DNA of 64,000 bases, taken from NCBI RefSeq assembly GCF_001855565.1, contig NZ_MKCR01000013.1, positions 1 to 64,000 of the forward strand. Direction: 5' to 3'. Of this stretch, positions 1-11,526 are shown piece by piece. A program made the translations under genes and the position numbers. This stretch comes from Chromobacterium amazonense (GTDB lineage: Bacteria > Pseudomonadota > Gammaproteobacteria > Burkholderiales > Chromobacteriaceae). Within the stretch, counting starts at the first letter, position 1. Each line of letters starts with the position of its first letter. The notes beneath the pieces are model-generated. The model made no database searches. It was not told the origin of the DNA and saw only the letters and a program-made list of their open reading frames with translations.

Positions 1-103
1 ACGTCGGCCCGAACTGCTGAAAGACCGTATTTTGACAAAACAGGAATCTCGGCTGCTGGCGGAGTACCAGCAGGAACAAGATGTCCAGAACAAATCGGAG
101 TAA
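1..103 (+). CDS. trmD: tRNA (guanine-N1)-methyltransferase, C-terminal end (partial)
   Basis: Only the last 33 codons are in the window, read in the frame that begins at base 2 and stops at TAA 101-103. The tail contains the arginine-proline-glutamate-leucine stretch (RRPELL) that is common near the C-terminus of TrmD. The gene lies three bases upstream of rplS, the classical rpsP-rimM-trmD-rplS order. TrmD methylates G37 of tRNAs with SAM. The catalytic SPOUT domain is outside the window, so the call rests on the tail and on synteny. Confidence 0.85.
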   Translation, partial: RRPELLKDRILTKQESRLLAEYQQEQDVQNKSE

Positions 104-106
104 ATC

Positions 107-475
107 ATGGATCTGATCCAAAAACTCGAGCAAGAAGAAATCGCACGCCTGGGCAAGACCCTGCCGGAATTCGCCCCGGGCGACACCGTAGTGGTTCAGG
201 TGAAGGTAAAGGAAGGCAACCGCGAGCGTCTGCAGGCTTACGAAGGCGTGGTCATCGCCAAGCGTAACCGCGGTCTGAACAGCGCGTTCACCGTGCGCAA
301 GATCTCCGCCGGCGAAGGCGTTGAGCGTACCTTCCAAACCTACTCCCCGCTGGTGGCTTCCGTTGAAGTGAAGCGTCGCGGTGACGTTCGTCGCGCCAAG
401 CTGTACTACCTGCGCGGCCGCACCGGCAAGTCCGCTCGCATCAAGGAAAAGCTGCCGGCTCGCAAGCAGGGTTAA
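107..475 (+). CDS. rplS: 50S ribosomal protein L19
   Basis: This 122-residue protein is the full length expected for bacterial L19. It starts [11 protein letters not shown] and contains the conserved core [14 protein letters not shown], the [11 protein letters not shown] segment and the C-terminal lysine/arginine-rich [10 protein letters not shown] region. L19 sits at the 30S-50S interface of the ribosome. The start ATG follows the trmD stop by three bases, so translation is probably coupled to trmD. A strong terminator follows the stop codon, closing the ribosomal/tRNA-modification operon. Nothing is unusual. Confidence 0.98.
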   Translation: MDLIQKLEQEEIARLGKTLPEFAPGDTVVVQVKVKEGNRERLQAYEGVVIAKRNRGLNSAFTVRKISAGEGVERTFQTYSPLVASVEVKRRGDVRRAKLYYLRGRTGKSARIKEKLPARKQG

Positions 476-501
476 TCCTGTCGGCGACCGCCGCTATCAT
501 C

Positions 502-531
502 AAAGCGCAAGGCCTGGCCTTGCGCTTTTTT
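502..531 (+). terminator. Intrinsic terminator of the rplS operon
   Basis: The sequence AAAGCGCAAGG/CCTTGCGCTTT forms a near-perfect hairpin with a very short loop, followed by a run of T. It begins 26 bases after the rplS stop and lies just before the ribosome binding site of ogt. Confidence 0.9.
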
Positions 532-549
532 CGTTTCAGGGGGGATGCG

Positions 550-1014
550 ATGGAATACCGCGCCGTGATCGCCGCGCCATTTGGACGGCTGGGCATGGCC
601 TGCCGCGACGGCGCGCTGGTCGAACTGCGTTTCCTGCCGGCGGATGCGGCTTTGCTGCCGCCGGCTGCGGGGAGTTTGGCGGCCGAAGTGGCCAGGCAGC
701 TGGACGCCTATTACGCCGATGCGCGCCACGCCTTCACTGTGCCTTACCGCTTGCACGGCACGCCCTATCAGTTGCGGGTATGGGAGCGGATTGCAGCCAT
801 TCCGTGCGGCGAGACCCGCCGTTACCTCGACCTCTCCCAAGCGCTGGCCTCATCGCCGCGCGCTGTCGGCGGCGCTTGCGGCCGCAATCCCATCCCTATC
901 ATCGTGCCGTGCCACCGCGTGGTGGCCAGCGCGGGCCTTGGGGGCTTCAACCAATCCACCGGCGACGAAACGCTGGACATCAAGCGATGGCTGCTGCGGC
1001 ATGAGCTCGGATAA
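550..1014 (+). CDS. ogt: Methylated-DNA-[protein]-cysteine S-methyltransferase
   Basis: A 154-residue single-domain O6-alkylguanine-DNA alkyltransferase. It removes alkyl groups from O6 of guanine (and O4 of thymine) by transferring them irreversibly to its own cysteine. The active-site motif IVPCHRVV is present with the acceptor cysteine near residue 121, preceded by the GGACGRNPIPI segment of the DNA-binding helix region. The ATG at 550 was chosen because AGGGGGG lies about 6 bases upstream. An in-frame ATG at 520 lies inside the rplS terminator. The 3' end overlaps xerD by 14 bases, so the two are co-transcribed. Confidence 0.93.
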   Translation: MEYRAVIAAPFGRLGMACRDGALVELRFLPADAALLPPAAGSLAAEVARQLDAYYADARHAFTVPYRLHGTPYQLRVWERIAAIPCGETRRYLDLSQALASSPRAVGGACGRNPIPIIVPCHRVVASAGLGGFNQSTGDETLDIKRWLLRHELG

Positions 1015-1888
1015 GGACAGCATCGACGCCTTTCTCGACCAGTTATGGCTGGCCGACGGGCTATCCAACAACACTTTGGCGGCCTATCGCCGCGACCTGT
1101 CCAAGCTGGCCTCCCGGCTGGCGGAGGTGGGCGCGTCGTTGGAACGGGCCGGGCGGGACGAGCTGGAGCGGGCGATGCTGATCGGCGCGGGCAGCGAGAA
1201 GCCGGCCACCCGCGCCCGGTTGACTTCGGCCTTGCGCCGTTATTACCAATACCTGCTGCAAAGCGGCCAACGGCAGGATGATCCCAGCGCCAATCTGGCC
1301 TCGCCCAAGCAGGGCCAGCGCTTGCCCAAATCCCTGTCCGAAGTCGATGTCGAGGCCTTGCTGGCCGCGCCGGATGTGGCGACGCCGCTGGGCCTCCGCG
1401 ACCGCGCCATGCTGGAGGTGCTGTACGCCAGCGGCCTGCGGGTGTCCGAACTGGTGGGCTTGACGCTGAACCAGCTGAATCTGCTGGACGGCGTGGTCAA
1501 AACCATGGGCAAGGGCAGCAAGGAACGGCTGGTGCCCTTGGGCGAAATCGCGCAGGACTGGCTGCTGCGCTACTTGAAACAGGCGCGGCCGCTGCTGCTG
1601 GCCGGCCATCCCTGCGACGCGGTGTTCGTCACCCAGCGCAAGGCCGGGATGACGCGGCAGATGGCCTGGCATCTGATCACCCAGTACGCCGGCCGCCAGG
1701 GCCTGTCCAAGGTCAGCCCGCACGTGCTGCGCCATGCCTTCGCCACCCACCTGGTCAATCACGGTGCCGACCTGCGCGTGGTGCAGCTGCTGCTGGGCCA
1801 CGCCGACATCTCCACCACCCAGATCTATACCCATGTGGCGCGGGAGCGGCTGAAGCAACTGCATGCGCGCCATCATCCGCGCGGGTGA
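1001..1888 (+). CDS. xerD: Site-specific tyrosine recombinase XerD
   Basis: A 295-residue tyrosine recombinase that, with XerC, resolves chromosome dimers at dif. The N-terminal SAM-like core-binding domain covers about residues 5-95. The catalytic domain carries the full set R147 (SGLRVSEL), a beta-hairpin lysine near 171-174 (MGKGSKE), H241 and R244 (HVLRHAFATH), H267 (LGHADIS) and the nucleophile Y276 (TTQIYTH). The ATG at 1001 overlaps the end of ogt and gives the usual XerD length. XerD rather than XerC is inferred from overall resemblance and length; the two are paralogues. Confidence 0.92.
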   Translation: MSSDKDSIDAFLDQLWLADGLSNNTLAAYRRDLSKLASRLAEVGASLERAGRDELERAMLIGAGSEKPATRARLTSALRRYYQYLLQSGQRQDDPSANLASPKQGQRLPKSLSEVDVEALLAAPDVATPLGLRDRAMLEVLYASGLRVSELVGLTLNQLNLLDGVVKTMGKGSKERLVPLGEIAQDWLLRYLKQARPLLLAGHPCDAVFVTQRKAGMTRQMAWHLITQYAGRQGLSKVSPHVLRHAFATHLVNHGADLRVVQLLLGHADISTTQIYTHVARERLKQLHARHHPRG

Positions 1889-1908
1889 TGCCGGGCAAGC
1901 GCCAAACA

Positions 1909-1934
1909 AAAACGCCCGCATGCGCGGGCGTTTG
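1909..1934 (-). terminator. Shared terminator between xerD and clpA
   Basis: AACGCCCGCA/TGCGCGGGCGTT forms a hairpin between two convergent genes. On the minus strand it is followed by TTTTTGTTT, so it mainly terminates clpA. On the plus strand the T-run is shorter. Confidence 0.85.
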
Positions 1935-1954
1935 CTTGAAAGGGCAGGCTGGCA

Positions 1955-4237
1955 TCAGGCCGGTTCGGCGGCGGCCAGGGCGTCCTGGTCGAACTGCAGC
2001 TCCACCTTGCCGTCGATGACCGTCACCGTCACCTCGCCGCCGGCTACCAGACGGCCGAACAGCAACTCGTCCGCCAGCGCCTTGCGCAGCGTGTCCTGAA
2101 TCAGGCGCGCCATCGGACGCGCGCCCATCAGCGGATCGAAGCCGTTCTTCGCCAGGTAGCGGCGCAGATCGTCGGTGAAGTGGATGTCGACATGCTTCTC
2201 CGACAGTTGCTGCTCCAGCTGCATCAGGAACTTGTCCACCACCTGCAGGATGATCTGCTCGTCCAGCATGCCGAACGGGATGATGGCGTCCAGGCGGTTG
2301 CGGAACTCTGGGCTGAACATCTTCTTGATGTCGCCCATCTCGTCGCCCGCGGCCTTGGTCTGGGTGAAGCCCAGCGACGGCTTGGACAGCGATTCCGCGC
2401 CCGCGTTGGTGGTCATGATCAGTACCACGTTGCGGAAGTCCGCTTTGCGGCCGTTGTTGTCGGTCAGCGTGCCATGGTCCATCACCTGCAAGAGCACGTT
2501 GTAGATGTCCGGATGGGCTTTTTCGATCTCGTCCAGCAGCAGCACGGCGTACGGATGCTTGTTGATGGCTTCCGTCAGTTGGCCGCCCTGTTCGAAACCG
2601 ACATAGCCCGGAGGCGCGCCGATCAGGCGGGAAACCGCGTGGCGCTCCATGTACTCGGACATGTCGAAGCGGATCAGCTCGACGCCGAGGATGTAGGCCA
2701 GCTGGCGCGCCAGTTCGGTCTTGCCGACGCCGGTGGGCCCGGAGAACAGGAAGGAGCCGATGGGCTTCTGCGGATTGCCCAGGCCGGAGCGGGTCATCTT
2801 GATCGCGCTGGCGAGGCCCTCGATCGCCTTCTCCTGGCCGAACACCACGTTCTTCAGGTCGCGCTCCAGGTTCTTCAGCACGTTCTTGTCGTCGCTGGAG
2901 ACGGTCTTCGGCGGAATGCGGGCGATCTTGGCGACGATCTCCTCGATTTCCGATTTATTGATGACCTTCTTCTGCTTCGACTTCGGCAGAATCTTCTGCG
3001 CCGCGCCGGCTTCGTCGATCACATCAATGGCTTTGTCCGGCAGGTGGCGGTCATTGATGTAGCGCGCCGACAGCTCCGCCGCGGTGGACAGCGCCGATTG
3101 CGTGTACTTGACGCCGTGGTGGGCCTCGAAGCGGGATTTCAACCCCTTCAGGATTTCCACCGTCTGCTGCACGGTAGGCTCGGTCACGTCTATCTTCTGG
3201 AAACGGCGCGACAGCGCGTTGTCCTTCTCGAAGATGCCGCGGTACTCGTTGTACGTGGTCGCGCCTATACAACGCAGGCTGCCGTTGGACAGCGCCGGCT
3301 TCAGCAGGTTGGAGGCGTCCAGCGTGCCGCCGGAGGCCGCGCCGGCGCCGATCAGGGTGTGGATCTCGTCGATGAACAGGATGGCGTTGGTGTCATCGGT
3401 CAACTGCTTGATGACGGCCTTCAGCCGTTGTTCGAAATCGCCGCGGTACTTGGTGCCGGCGAGCAGAGCGCCCATGTCCAGCGCGTAAACGGTGGACTTG
3501 GACAAAATCTCCGGCACTTCGCCGTTGACGATGCGGCGCGCCAGGCCTTCGGCGATGGCGGTTTTGCCGACGCCGGCCTCGCCGACCAAGAGCGGGTTGT
3601 TCTTGCGGCGGCGGCACAGGATCTGCACCGTGCGCTCCAGCTCCTGCTCGCGGCCGATCAAGGGATCGATCTTGCCGTCGCGTGCCATCTGGTTGAGGTT
3701 CTGGGTGTAGTTCTCCAGCGCCCCACCCGGACCGGTGGCCTGCTCCTCGCTGTCCGCGTCGCTGTTGCTATTGTCGCGCGGCTCCTGCGGCTGCTGCTGC
3801 GACCGCTGCTTGGTGATGCCATGGGAGATGAAGTTGACGACATCCAGGCGCGAGATGCCCTGCTGGTGCAGGTAATACACCGCGTGCGAATCCTTTTCGC
3901 CAAAGATGGCGACCAGGATGTTGGCGCCGGACACTTCTTTCTTGCCCGACGACTGCACGTGCAGGATGGCGCGTTGAATCACCCGCTGGAAGCCGAGGGT
4001 GGGTTGCGTCTCGACCTCGGTTTCGCCGGGCACGGTGGGCGTGTGCTCGTCGATGAAGTCGGACAGTTGCTTTTTGAGTTGGTCGATATTCGCCCCGCAG
4101 GCTCGCAACACCTCTGCGGCCGACGGATTGTCGGTCATCGCGAGCAGCAGATGCTCCACGCTGATGAACTCGTGGCGCTTGCGCCGTGCGTCCATGAACG
4201 CCATGTGCAGGCTTACTTCAAGCTCCTGGGCAATCAT
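1955..4237 (-). CDS. clpA: ATP-dependent Clp protease ATP-binding subunit ClpA
   Basis: A 760-residue class I AAA+ unfoldase that feeds substrates into ClpP. It has an N-terminal double Clp repeat domain (about residues 1-145), a linker rich in Q, N, D and S, then two ATPase modules: the first Walker A GEAGVGKT is at 219-226, and the second module has GPTGVGKT. ClpA rather than ClpB is indicated by length, by the absence of the long middle coiled coil and by the adjacent clpS. The start ATG ([10 protein letters not shown]) overlaps the clpS stop by one base (TGATG). An upstream in-frame extension would run through clpS and is rejected. Confidence 0.97.
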   Translation of the reverse strand: MIAQELEVSLHMAFMDARRKRHEFISVEHLLLAMTDNPSAAEVLRACGANIDQLKKQLSDFIDEHTPTVPGETEVETQPTLGFQRVIQRAILHVQSSGKKEVSGANILVAIFGEKDSHAVYYLHQQGISRLDVVNFISHGITKQRSQQQPQEPRDNSNSDADSEEQATGPGGALENYTQNLNQMARDGKIDPLIGREQELERTVQILCRRRKNNPLLVGEAGVGKTAIAEGLARRIVNGEVPEILSKSTVYALDMGALLAGTKYRGDFEQRLKAVIKQLTDDTNAILFIDEIHTLIGAGAASGGTLDASNLLKPALSNGSLRCIGATTYNEYRGIFEKDNALSRRFQKIDVTEPTVQQTVEILKGLKSRFEAHHGVKYTQSALSTAAELSARYINDRHLPDKAIDVIDEAGAAQKILPKSKQKKVINKSEIEEIVAKIARIPPKTVSSDDKNVLKNLERDLKNVVFGQEKAIEGLASAIKMTRSGLGNPQKPIGSFLFSGPTGVGKTELARQLAYILGVELIRFDMSEYMERHAVSRLIGAPPGYVGFEQGGQLTEAINKHPYAVLLLDEIEKAHPDIYNVLLQVMDHGTLTDNNGRKADFRNVVLIMTTNAGAESLSKPSLGFTQTKAAGDEMGDIKKMFSPEFRNRLDAIIPFGMLDEQIILQVVDKFLMQLEQQLSEKHVDIHFTDDLRRYLAKNGFDPLMGARPMARLIQDTLRKALADELLFGRLVAGGEVTVTVIDGKVELQFDQDALAAAEPA

Positions 4238-4557
4238 CAGTTTTCCTCCATTACGCACTGAAGCGGATGCTGATGCGCTTTCGCATATTGCAACACCTGC
4301 TCGACCTTCGTTGCAGCCACGTCTTTGGTATAAACGCCACACACGCCGTGACCTTGCGTGTGGACTTGCAGCATGATTTGCGTGGCCTTCTCTCTGTTCA
4401 TGTGGAAGAACTGCTGGAGAACCTGCACCACGAAGTCCATCGGGGTAAAATCATCGTTCAATAACAACACCTTATACATCGGGGGAGGGTTTTCCCTAAC
4501 CCGTGACGCCTCAAGCTGGGCATCGTCTTTGACCGAGGTGGACATGTCGACTTTCAT
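4237..4557 (-). CDS. clpS: ATP-dependent Clp protease adaptor protein ClpS
   Basis: A 106-residue ClpS. The protein binds the ClpA N-domain and recognises N-degron substrates. The pocket motif [12 protein letters not shown] and the [15 protein letters not shown] segment carry the asparagine, aspartate and histidine residues that grip the N-terminal amino acid. The disordered N-terminal tail (about 20 residues) that enters the ClpA pore is also present. clpS and clpA overlap by one base and form one operon. The start is drawn at ATG 4557; a second in-frame ATG four codons later is also possible because no strong ribosome binding site settles it. Confidence 0.95.
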   Translation of the reverse strand: MKVDMSTSVKDDAQLEASRVRENPPPMYKVLLLNDDFTPMDFVVQVLQQFFHMNREKATQIMLQVHTQGHGVCGVYTKDVAATKVEQVLQYAKAHQHPLQCVMEEN

Positions 4558-4629
4558 GGAAACGGTGCCTTACTTCAATTTTGGTTCCCCCTGACTTTTT
4601 TTCAAGGGGGGCCGTAAGACCGCTATCAC

Positions 4630-4771
4630 TTGACGTCGTCGCCCGGGTTGCGTAGAAATGCAGCTGGTGCTTGGCTTAACTGTTTGGCATTTTGCGATCC
4701 AGCAAGTTCTGTCACTCTATTAAGCTCTAAGTTGGTCGGCTTCACCAGCCTTTTTTTTGCAAGGAAGTTAA
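4630..4771 (+). promoter_or_regulatory. Cold-shock gene promoter and structured 5' leader
   Basis: TTGACG (4630-4635), a 17-base spacer and TAGAAA (4653-4658) form a good sigma-70 promoter. The start would be near 4665, giving a leader of about 107 nt, as long leaders are known for cspA-type genes. GCTGGTG at 4663-4669 can pair with CACCAGC at 4743-4749, which is directly followed by eight T. That long-range helix would close the whole leader just before the AAGGAAG ribosome binding site at 4761. Thermosensing or attenuation is inference. Confidence 0.6.
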
Positions 4772-4975
4772 ATGGCATTTGGTACCGTGAAGTGGTTCAA
4801 TGACGCAAAAGGCTTCGGCTTTATTACTCCGGATGAAGGCGGCGAGGATCTGTTCGCTCACTTCTCGGCCATCAACATGCAAGGCTTCAAGACTCTGAAA
4901 GAGGGTCAACGCGTAAGCTTTGAAGTGGTGTCCGGTCCGAAAGGTAAGCAAGCGTCTAATATCCAGAACGCATAA
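4772..4975 (+). CDS. Cold-shock protein (CspA family)
   Basis: A 67-residue OB-fold nucleic-acid chaperone. RNP1 (KGFGFI) and RNP2 (DLFAHFS) are intact, together with the FNDAKGFGF aromatic patch that stacks on single-stranded RNA or DNA. Family members melt RNA secondary structure, either at low temperature or constitutively. The start is fixed by AAGGAAG ten bases upstream. The gene is monocistronic, transcribed away from clpSA, and followed by a terminator. Which csp paralogue it is cannot be told from the protein alone; the long leader favours a truly cold-induced member. Confidence 0.95.
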   Translation: MAFGTVKWFNDAKGFGFITPDEGGEDLFAHFSAINMQGFKTLKEGQRVSFEVVSGPKGKQASNIQNA

Positions 4976-5024
4976 TCAGGTTCTGGGCCAGTCTCGCCGC
5001 GCGGCGAGCTGACAGTCGTATTCC

Positions 5025-5049
5025 AAAAAGCCCGCCCCGGCGGGTTTTT
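5025..5049 (+). terminator. Bidirectional terminator between csp and the acetyltransferase gene
   Basis: AAAAAGCCCGCC/CCGGCGGGTTTTT hairpin with T-runs on both strands. It serves csp on the plus strand and the convergent acetyltransferase gene on the minus strand, whose stop codon touches it. A second palindrome, CTCGCCGC/GCGGCGAG at 4993-5008, lies just upstream. Confidence 0.85.
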
Positions 5050-5591
5050 CATTTTCCGCTTTCTCTGGCGTAGTCGTCCCGGCTCAGCATAAAGACCAGC
5101 GACGGCGGGTTGCCGGGGACATCCGACAGCTGCCCAACCTGTTGAAAACCCTGCTTGGCCAACACGCGGATCGATTGCAGGTTGTTTGGCCGCACCATGC
5201 CGTAAATCGCCTCTCGCTTCCCTTCGTCGAACGCAAACGCTTTAGCCGCGCGCGCCGTTTCGCTGGCATAGCCACAGCCCCAGGCCGAAGTGGCGAAACG
5301 GTAGCCCAGATTCAAGCGCATTTCGCCGCCGTAGTCCTTATAGGATAGTCCACCAAAGCCGATCACATGGCCCGGCTCCTCTCTTTTTTCTACAGCCCAC
5401 TGTCCGATGCCATCCGCTGCCCAGCCCTCCAGCCAGCTGGCCATTCGTTGTCGGGCATATTCCAGGCTAGGGTAGGGGCCATTGGGGTTGTAGAGATTGG
5501 TGGCCGGGTCGCCGTAGATGTCGAACAAAGCTTGGGTATCTTCTGTTGTCACGGCGCGCAAAATGAGTCTTTCGGTTTCGAGATAGCGCAT
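5049..5591 (-). CDS. GNAT family N-acetyltransferase (RimJ/RimL type)
   Basis: A 180-residue acetyltransferase. It opens with the RimJ/RimL-type signature ETERLILRAVTTEDTQALF and has the WAVEKREEPGHVIGFGGLSY and AWGCGYASETARAAKAFAF segments of the acetyl-CoA fold, then RPNNLQSIRVLAKQGF. This family acetylates N-terminal alanine of ribosomal proteins, amino groups of antibiotics or other amines; the substrate cannot be predicted. GGAG lies about nine bases before the ATG. The gene is divergent from the LysR gene at 5687, which could control it, but no operator is obvious in the short space between them. Confidence 0.85.
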   Translation of the reverse strand: MRYLETERLILRAVTTEDTQALFDIYGDPATNLYNPNGPYPSLEYARQRMASWLEGWAADGIGQWAVEKREEPGHVIGFGGLSYKDYGGEMRLNLGYRFATSAWGCGYASETARAAKAFAFDEGKREAIYGMVRPNNLQSIRVLAKQGFQQVGQLSDVPGNPPSLVFMLSRDDYARESGK

Positions 5592-5686
5592 GGGGGGGCG
5601 TCTCCATAAGAATGAAATGTCATTGTCTTGATTATTTAGATATCATGGAAGACGTTATCTGGTGATGTTTGGTATGGATTTTGGTT

Positions 5687-6580
5687 ATGGCTATTGTCTT
5701 GAGCGATCTGCAATTGCTGCTCGACGCGGCGGAGCTGGGCAGTTTCAGCCAGACCGCGGCAAAGCATGGCTGGACGCAGCCGCAGGTCAGCCAGCGCATC
5801 GCGCAGCTGGAGGCATCGCTGGGAACCCGCCTGTTCAGCCGCCATCGTCGCGGCGCGGAACCGCCAGCGGCTTGCCTGGCCTTTTTGCCTGCCGCGCGCG
5901 TTGCGTTGGAGGCGTTGGCCGATGGGCGGGAGCAGTTAGGCGTGGGGCAGGGCCTGCCCAAATTGAGGCTGGCTTGCCTGCCTTCGCTGGCCGGAGTGAT
6001 ATTCGGCCCGCTATTGCGCAAACTGGCGGACGCGCCGTTGGAAATCCGTTGCGATACCGACCATTCGCCGCAAATTCTGCAACAGCTGTTGGCGGGAACG
6101 CTGGACATTGGATTCGTGCTGCAACGGCCTGCGGTTTCCGGCATAGCGCAGGAAGCGCTGGGCGAGTCGCCGATTGTGGCCGTGGTCTGCGCTACGCATC
6201 CTTTGGCGGGCGAGCGCGGCCTTTCCTTGCGCGAGCTTGCCGCTCATCCCTTGGCGCCGCAGCGCTGGGGAGATGCGACGGAGGACTTGGTGAGGCGCTT
6301 GCGGCCGCTGCGTCAGTCCAACAGCCCGATCCATCTGCTGCAGCCGGCGACGGCGGCGCGCGACCTGGCCTTGTGGCATGGCTACGTGGCGTTCGTACCC
6401 AGGTTGGCGGTCCGGGAAGAGCTGGCGCAGGGACTGCTCCACGAATTGGATCTGGCCGAACCGGAGCTGGGGCGCTGGAGGGTGGTGATGGCCTGGCGGG
6501 GCGGCAAGCGCCGGGATGCAGCCAAGGAGAGGGCGCTGGCCGCGGCGCGGCAACTGGCTCGAGATTGGCGCGTCGACTAG
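5687..6580 (+). CDS. LysR family transcriptional regulator
   Basis: A 297-residue LysR-type regulator. The winged helix-turn-helix is at the N-terminus (SDLQLLLDAAELGSFSQTA, then QPQVSQRIAQLEASLGTRLF). The effector-binding domain, about residues 90-290, contains the DIGFVLQRP and ESPIVAVVCATHPLA segments of the periplasmic-binding-like fold. An in-frame ATG six codons upstream (5669) is possible; I prefer 5687 because the HTH then begins at the usual distance. It is divergent from a GNAT acetyltransferase gene, the usual arrangement for a LysR target. Ligand and target are unknown. Confidence 0.88.
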   Translation: MAIVLSDLQLLLDAAELGSFSQTAAKHGWTQPQVSQRIAQLEASLGTRLFSRHRRGAEPPAACLAFLPAARVALEALADGREQLGVGQGLPKLRLACLPSLAGVIFGPLLRKLADAPLEIRCDTDHSPQILQQLLAGTLDIGFVLQRPAVSGIAQEALGESPIVAVVCATHPLAGERGLSLRELAAHPLAPQRWGDATEDLVRRLRPLRQSNSPIHLLQPATAARDLALWHGYVAFVPRLAVREELAQGLLHELDLAEPELGRWRVVMAWRGGKRRDAAKERALAAARQLARDWRVD

Positions 6581-6628
6581 GCAGGCCAAGTAGGGTGGGG
6601 TTTGCCCGCAATAAGCTGCAACCGGGTA

Positions 6629-6657
6629 TTGACAGGAAAACCGCTTCAAACCATAAT
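6629..6657 (+). promoter_or_regulatory. tRNA-Ser promoter
   Basis: TTGACA (6629-6634), exactly 17 bases, then CATAAT (6652-6657). It is a near-consensus sigma-70 promoter ending 20 bases before the tRNA. Confidence 0.88.
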
Positions 6658-6677
6658 GCGCATCTCGACTGACCGCT

Positions 6678-6767
<90 letters not shown>

Positions 6768-6779
6768 GTAGAACGCATC

Positions 6780-6807
6780 AAAGCCCTGAGCAATCAGGGC
6801 TTTTTTG
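6780..6807 (+). terminator. tRNA-Ser terminator
   Basis: AAGCCCTGA, loop GCAA, TCAGGGCTT followed by six T. A perfect nine-base stem with a tetraloop, directly downstream of the tRNA gene. Confidence 0.93.
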
Positions 6808-6907
6808 TTTTCTGCAATCCCTGCGAGCATGGCGTCTGATGCTTGGCGGGGAAATACTGGGGACGTCGGTCCTGCCTCCGTCGCCGTCTTCCCTGCCCTA
6901 TGTCCGC

Positions 6908-8170
6908 CTAGCACAGCAAGATCGCTCTGAAATCATTGACATTGGTGTGTGTCGGCCCGGTAAGGAGCAAATCGCCCAGCGCGGAGAAAAAACCATAGCT
7001 TTCATGATCCGCCAGGCAGTCTTCGGCCTTGAGGCCTAGCGCAAGGGCGCGGGCCAGCGTATCTGGCGCGATCAGCGCGCCGGCATTATCCTCGCTGCCG
7101 TCTATGCCATCGGTGTCCGCCGCCAGAGCGTAGGCGCCGGGCAGACCGTTAAGCGCCACGGCGAGGGCGAGCAGGAACTCGCCGTTGCGGCCGCCGCGGC
7201 CCTGGCCTTTCAACGTCACCGTAGTCTCGCCGCCGGACAGGATGAGGGCGGGCCGCGCTACCGGCAGATCATGCGCCGCGATCTGACGAGCGATGCCGGC
7301 ATGGACTTTCGCCACCTCGCGCGCCTCGCCCTCTATGCTGTCGCCCAGCAACAACACGTCGTAACCGAGCCGCCGCGCTTCGGCCTCCGCCGCCCGCAAG
7401 GCGATTTGCGGAGCGGCGATCAGCCAGTATTCGGCATGGGCCAGTCGCGTGTCGCCCGGCTTGGGCGTCTCGTCGGGTTCCGCGTCCAACAGAGCTTGCG
7501 CCGCCGGCGGCAAACTCAGGCCGTATTTGGCGACTACGGCGCGCGCGTCGGCATAAGTGCTGGGATCCGCCACCGTCGGTCCCGACGCGATCACGGCCGG
7601 ATCGTCGCCCACCACATCGGAAATCGCCAAAGTCACCAGCCGCGCTGGCGCGCAGGCCAGCGCCAGCCGCCCGCCCTTGATGGCCGACAGGTGCTTGCGC
7701 ACGGCGTTGATTTCGTCGATGCCCGCGCCGCAGGCCAGCAACTGCCGGTTGACCTGCTGTTTGTCTTCCAGGCTGATGCCTTCGGCCGGCAGCGACAGCA
7801 ACGCCGAACCGCCGCCGGACAGCAGGCAGATCACCAGATCGTCCGAGCTCAGCCCGCGCACCGCGTCCAGAACCCGCTGGGCGGCGATGCAAGCGGCCGC
7901 GTCAGGCACCGGATGGGACGCCTCCAGCACCGTGATGCGCGAAGTGGGCACCGCATGGCCATAGCGCGTCACCACCACGCCGGACAACGGGCCAGGCCAG
8001 GCCTGTTCCAGCACGCGCGCCATCGCGGCGGCGGCCTTGCCGGCGCCGATCACCACCGTACGGCCCGCAGGCGGAGGCGGCAGGTGATCCAGCAGCCGTT
8101 CCGGCTTGACGCTGGCGACGGCGACATCGAACAGGCGGCGCAAGACTTGCTGCGGCGACAGGCGGGACAT
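6908..8170 (-). CDS. Glycerate 2-kinase (MOFRL family, TtuD/GckA-like)
   Basis: A 420-residue protein of the DUF4147-MOFRL glycerate kinase family, which phosphorylates D-glycerate to 2-phosphoglycerate in glyoxylate, tartrate or serine-cycle metabolism. Features seen: VVIGAGKAAAAMA near the N-terminus, SGGGSALLSLP, the NAVRKHLSAIKGGRLA block, and in the C-terminal MOFRL domain SGGETTV...GRGGRNGEF and DTDGIDGSEDNAG. The start ATG at 8170 has AAGGAG six to seven bases upstream; a longer reading frame upstream has no such support. The gene stands alone, divergent from mutS. Confidence 0.92.
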   Translation of the reverse strand: MSRLSPQQVLRRLFDVAVASVKPERLLDHLPPPPAGRTVVIGAGKAAAAMARVLEQAWPGPLSGVVVTRYGHAVPTSRITVLEASHPVPDAAACIAAQRVLDAVRGLSSDDLVICLLSGGGSALLSLPAEGISLEDKQQVNRQLLACGAGIDEINAVRKHLSAIKGGRLALACAPARLVTLAISDVVGDDPAVIASGPTVADPSTYADARAVVAKYGLSLPPAAQALLDAEPDETPKPGDTRLAHAEYWLIAAPQIALRAAEAEARRLGYDVLLLGDSIEGEAREVAKVHAGIARQIAAHDLPVARPALILSGGETTVTLKGQGRGGRNGEFLLALAVALNGLPGAYALAADTDGIDGSEDNAGALIAPDTLARALALGLKAEDCLADHESYGFFSALGDLLLTGPTHTNVNDFRAILLC

Positions 8171-8242
8171 GGCTTTTCTCCTTATGGTTGTGGAATCATT
8201 GTGCCGCAAGCCGCCCAGGCTGACACCCCCGCCGCCGCGCGC

Positions 8243-8284
8243 TAAAATGTCGCCAACTTCGACGCCCCGCCTTTCCGGGGCGTC
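8243..8284 (+). promoter_or_regulatory. mutS upstream region with -10-like box and leader hairpin
   Basis: TAAAAT (8243-8248) is a plausible -10 box; no good -35 is visible. GACGCCCC (8261-8268) and GGGGCGTC (8277-8284) form a perfect eight-base stem with an eight-base loop in what would be the mutS leader, 42 bases before the start codon. No T-run follows, so it is not a terminator. Confidence 0.4.
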
Positions 8285-8326
8285 GCGCATTTATCCAGAC
8301 CGACCAAGAGCAGAGCCAGACACCCG

Positions 8327-10867
<2,541 letters not shown>

Positions 10868-10932
10868 TCAGCTACTGTCGGAATCTTTACCTATTATTAC
10901 TAAATGGTAACGTCCAACAGAGGAGTAACATG

Positions 10933-11358
10933 ATGTCGCTTGAGACCGCCTCCGCCGCACCCAGCATCAGCCAACTGCTTGGCAAGCTGGCAGACGACGG
11001 GTCCATCGCCCTGTCCGAGATCCGGGAAAAGGCGAACCACGAATTGTCCAGCTTCGCGGAGCTGGCGCAAAAGGAGCTGAACCAGTTCGACATCAGCATG
11101 CCGCCCGCCATCAGTCTGATCAGCGGCGATGGTTTCCAGCTTGAGATGGAAAATACGCATCCGCATGAAGCCGAAATCCAAAACTGGTTGAAGGGCAATC
11201 TGATCCTGGCCCGTAAGTTCAAGGAAGTCGAGGTGCTGTTCGAATTCGTCCGCGCGGCGGAAAGCGCAGGCGAGTTGTTTCCGGAAAGCTCCAGCTTCCA
11301 TATCGGCCTGACCAGCGCCGGCCCGATCGCTTATTTCGAGGATCATAATAGCCAATAA
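10933..11358 (+). CDS. Conserved hypothetical protein
   Basis: A 141-residue, mostly helical, acidic protein without signal peptide or membrane segment. I do not recognise a family. The N-terminal third (SQLLGKLADDGSIALSEIREKANHELSSF) is predicted helical; the C-terminal part (LISGDGFQLEMENTHPHEAEIQNWLKGN...FEFVRAAE) is acidic. AGGAG at 10921-10925 precedes two consecutive ATGs (10930, 10933); the second has the better spacing of seven. It follows mutS by 65 bases and is closed by a hairpin terminator, so it may be transcribed with mutS or from its own promoter. Confidence 0.75.
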   Translation: MSLETASAAPSISQLLGKLADDGSIALSEIREKANHELSSFAELAQKELNQFDISMPPAISLISGDGFQLEMENTHPHEAEIQNWLKGNLILARKFKEVEVLFEFVRAAESAGELFPESSSFHIGLTSAGPIAYFEDHNSQ

Positions 11359-11407
11359 GGCAAACCATCCGTGACCCCAAATCGGCGCCGTCATGCGCCT
11401 CCACCCC

Positions 11408-11440
11408 GCGGGGAAGCCAAGGCTTTCCCGCTTTGCTTTT
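11408..11440 (+). terminator. Terminator after the small hypothetical gene
   Basis: GCGGGGAAGCC, loop AA, GGCTTTCCCGC with one G-T wobble, followed by the T-rich tract TTTGCTTTT. Confidence 0.75.
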
Positions 11441-11526
11441 CAGCTCCGCGCATTCAAACCGAGCGGAGAACTTTCATCCGGGTAAGGCGCTGAGCGAGCG
11501 GGACTATGGCCGGGAGGGAGCTGGCG

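Noticed and set aside
2180-4261. A nearly 700-codon open frame on the plus strand opposite clpA
   Set aside because: It is antisense to a clearly conserved gene. High-GC genes often leave long open frames on the other strand, and the translation is rich in H, Q, R and V without any motif.
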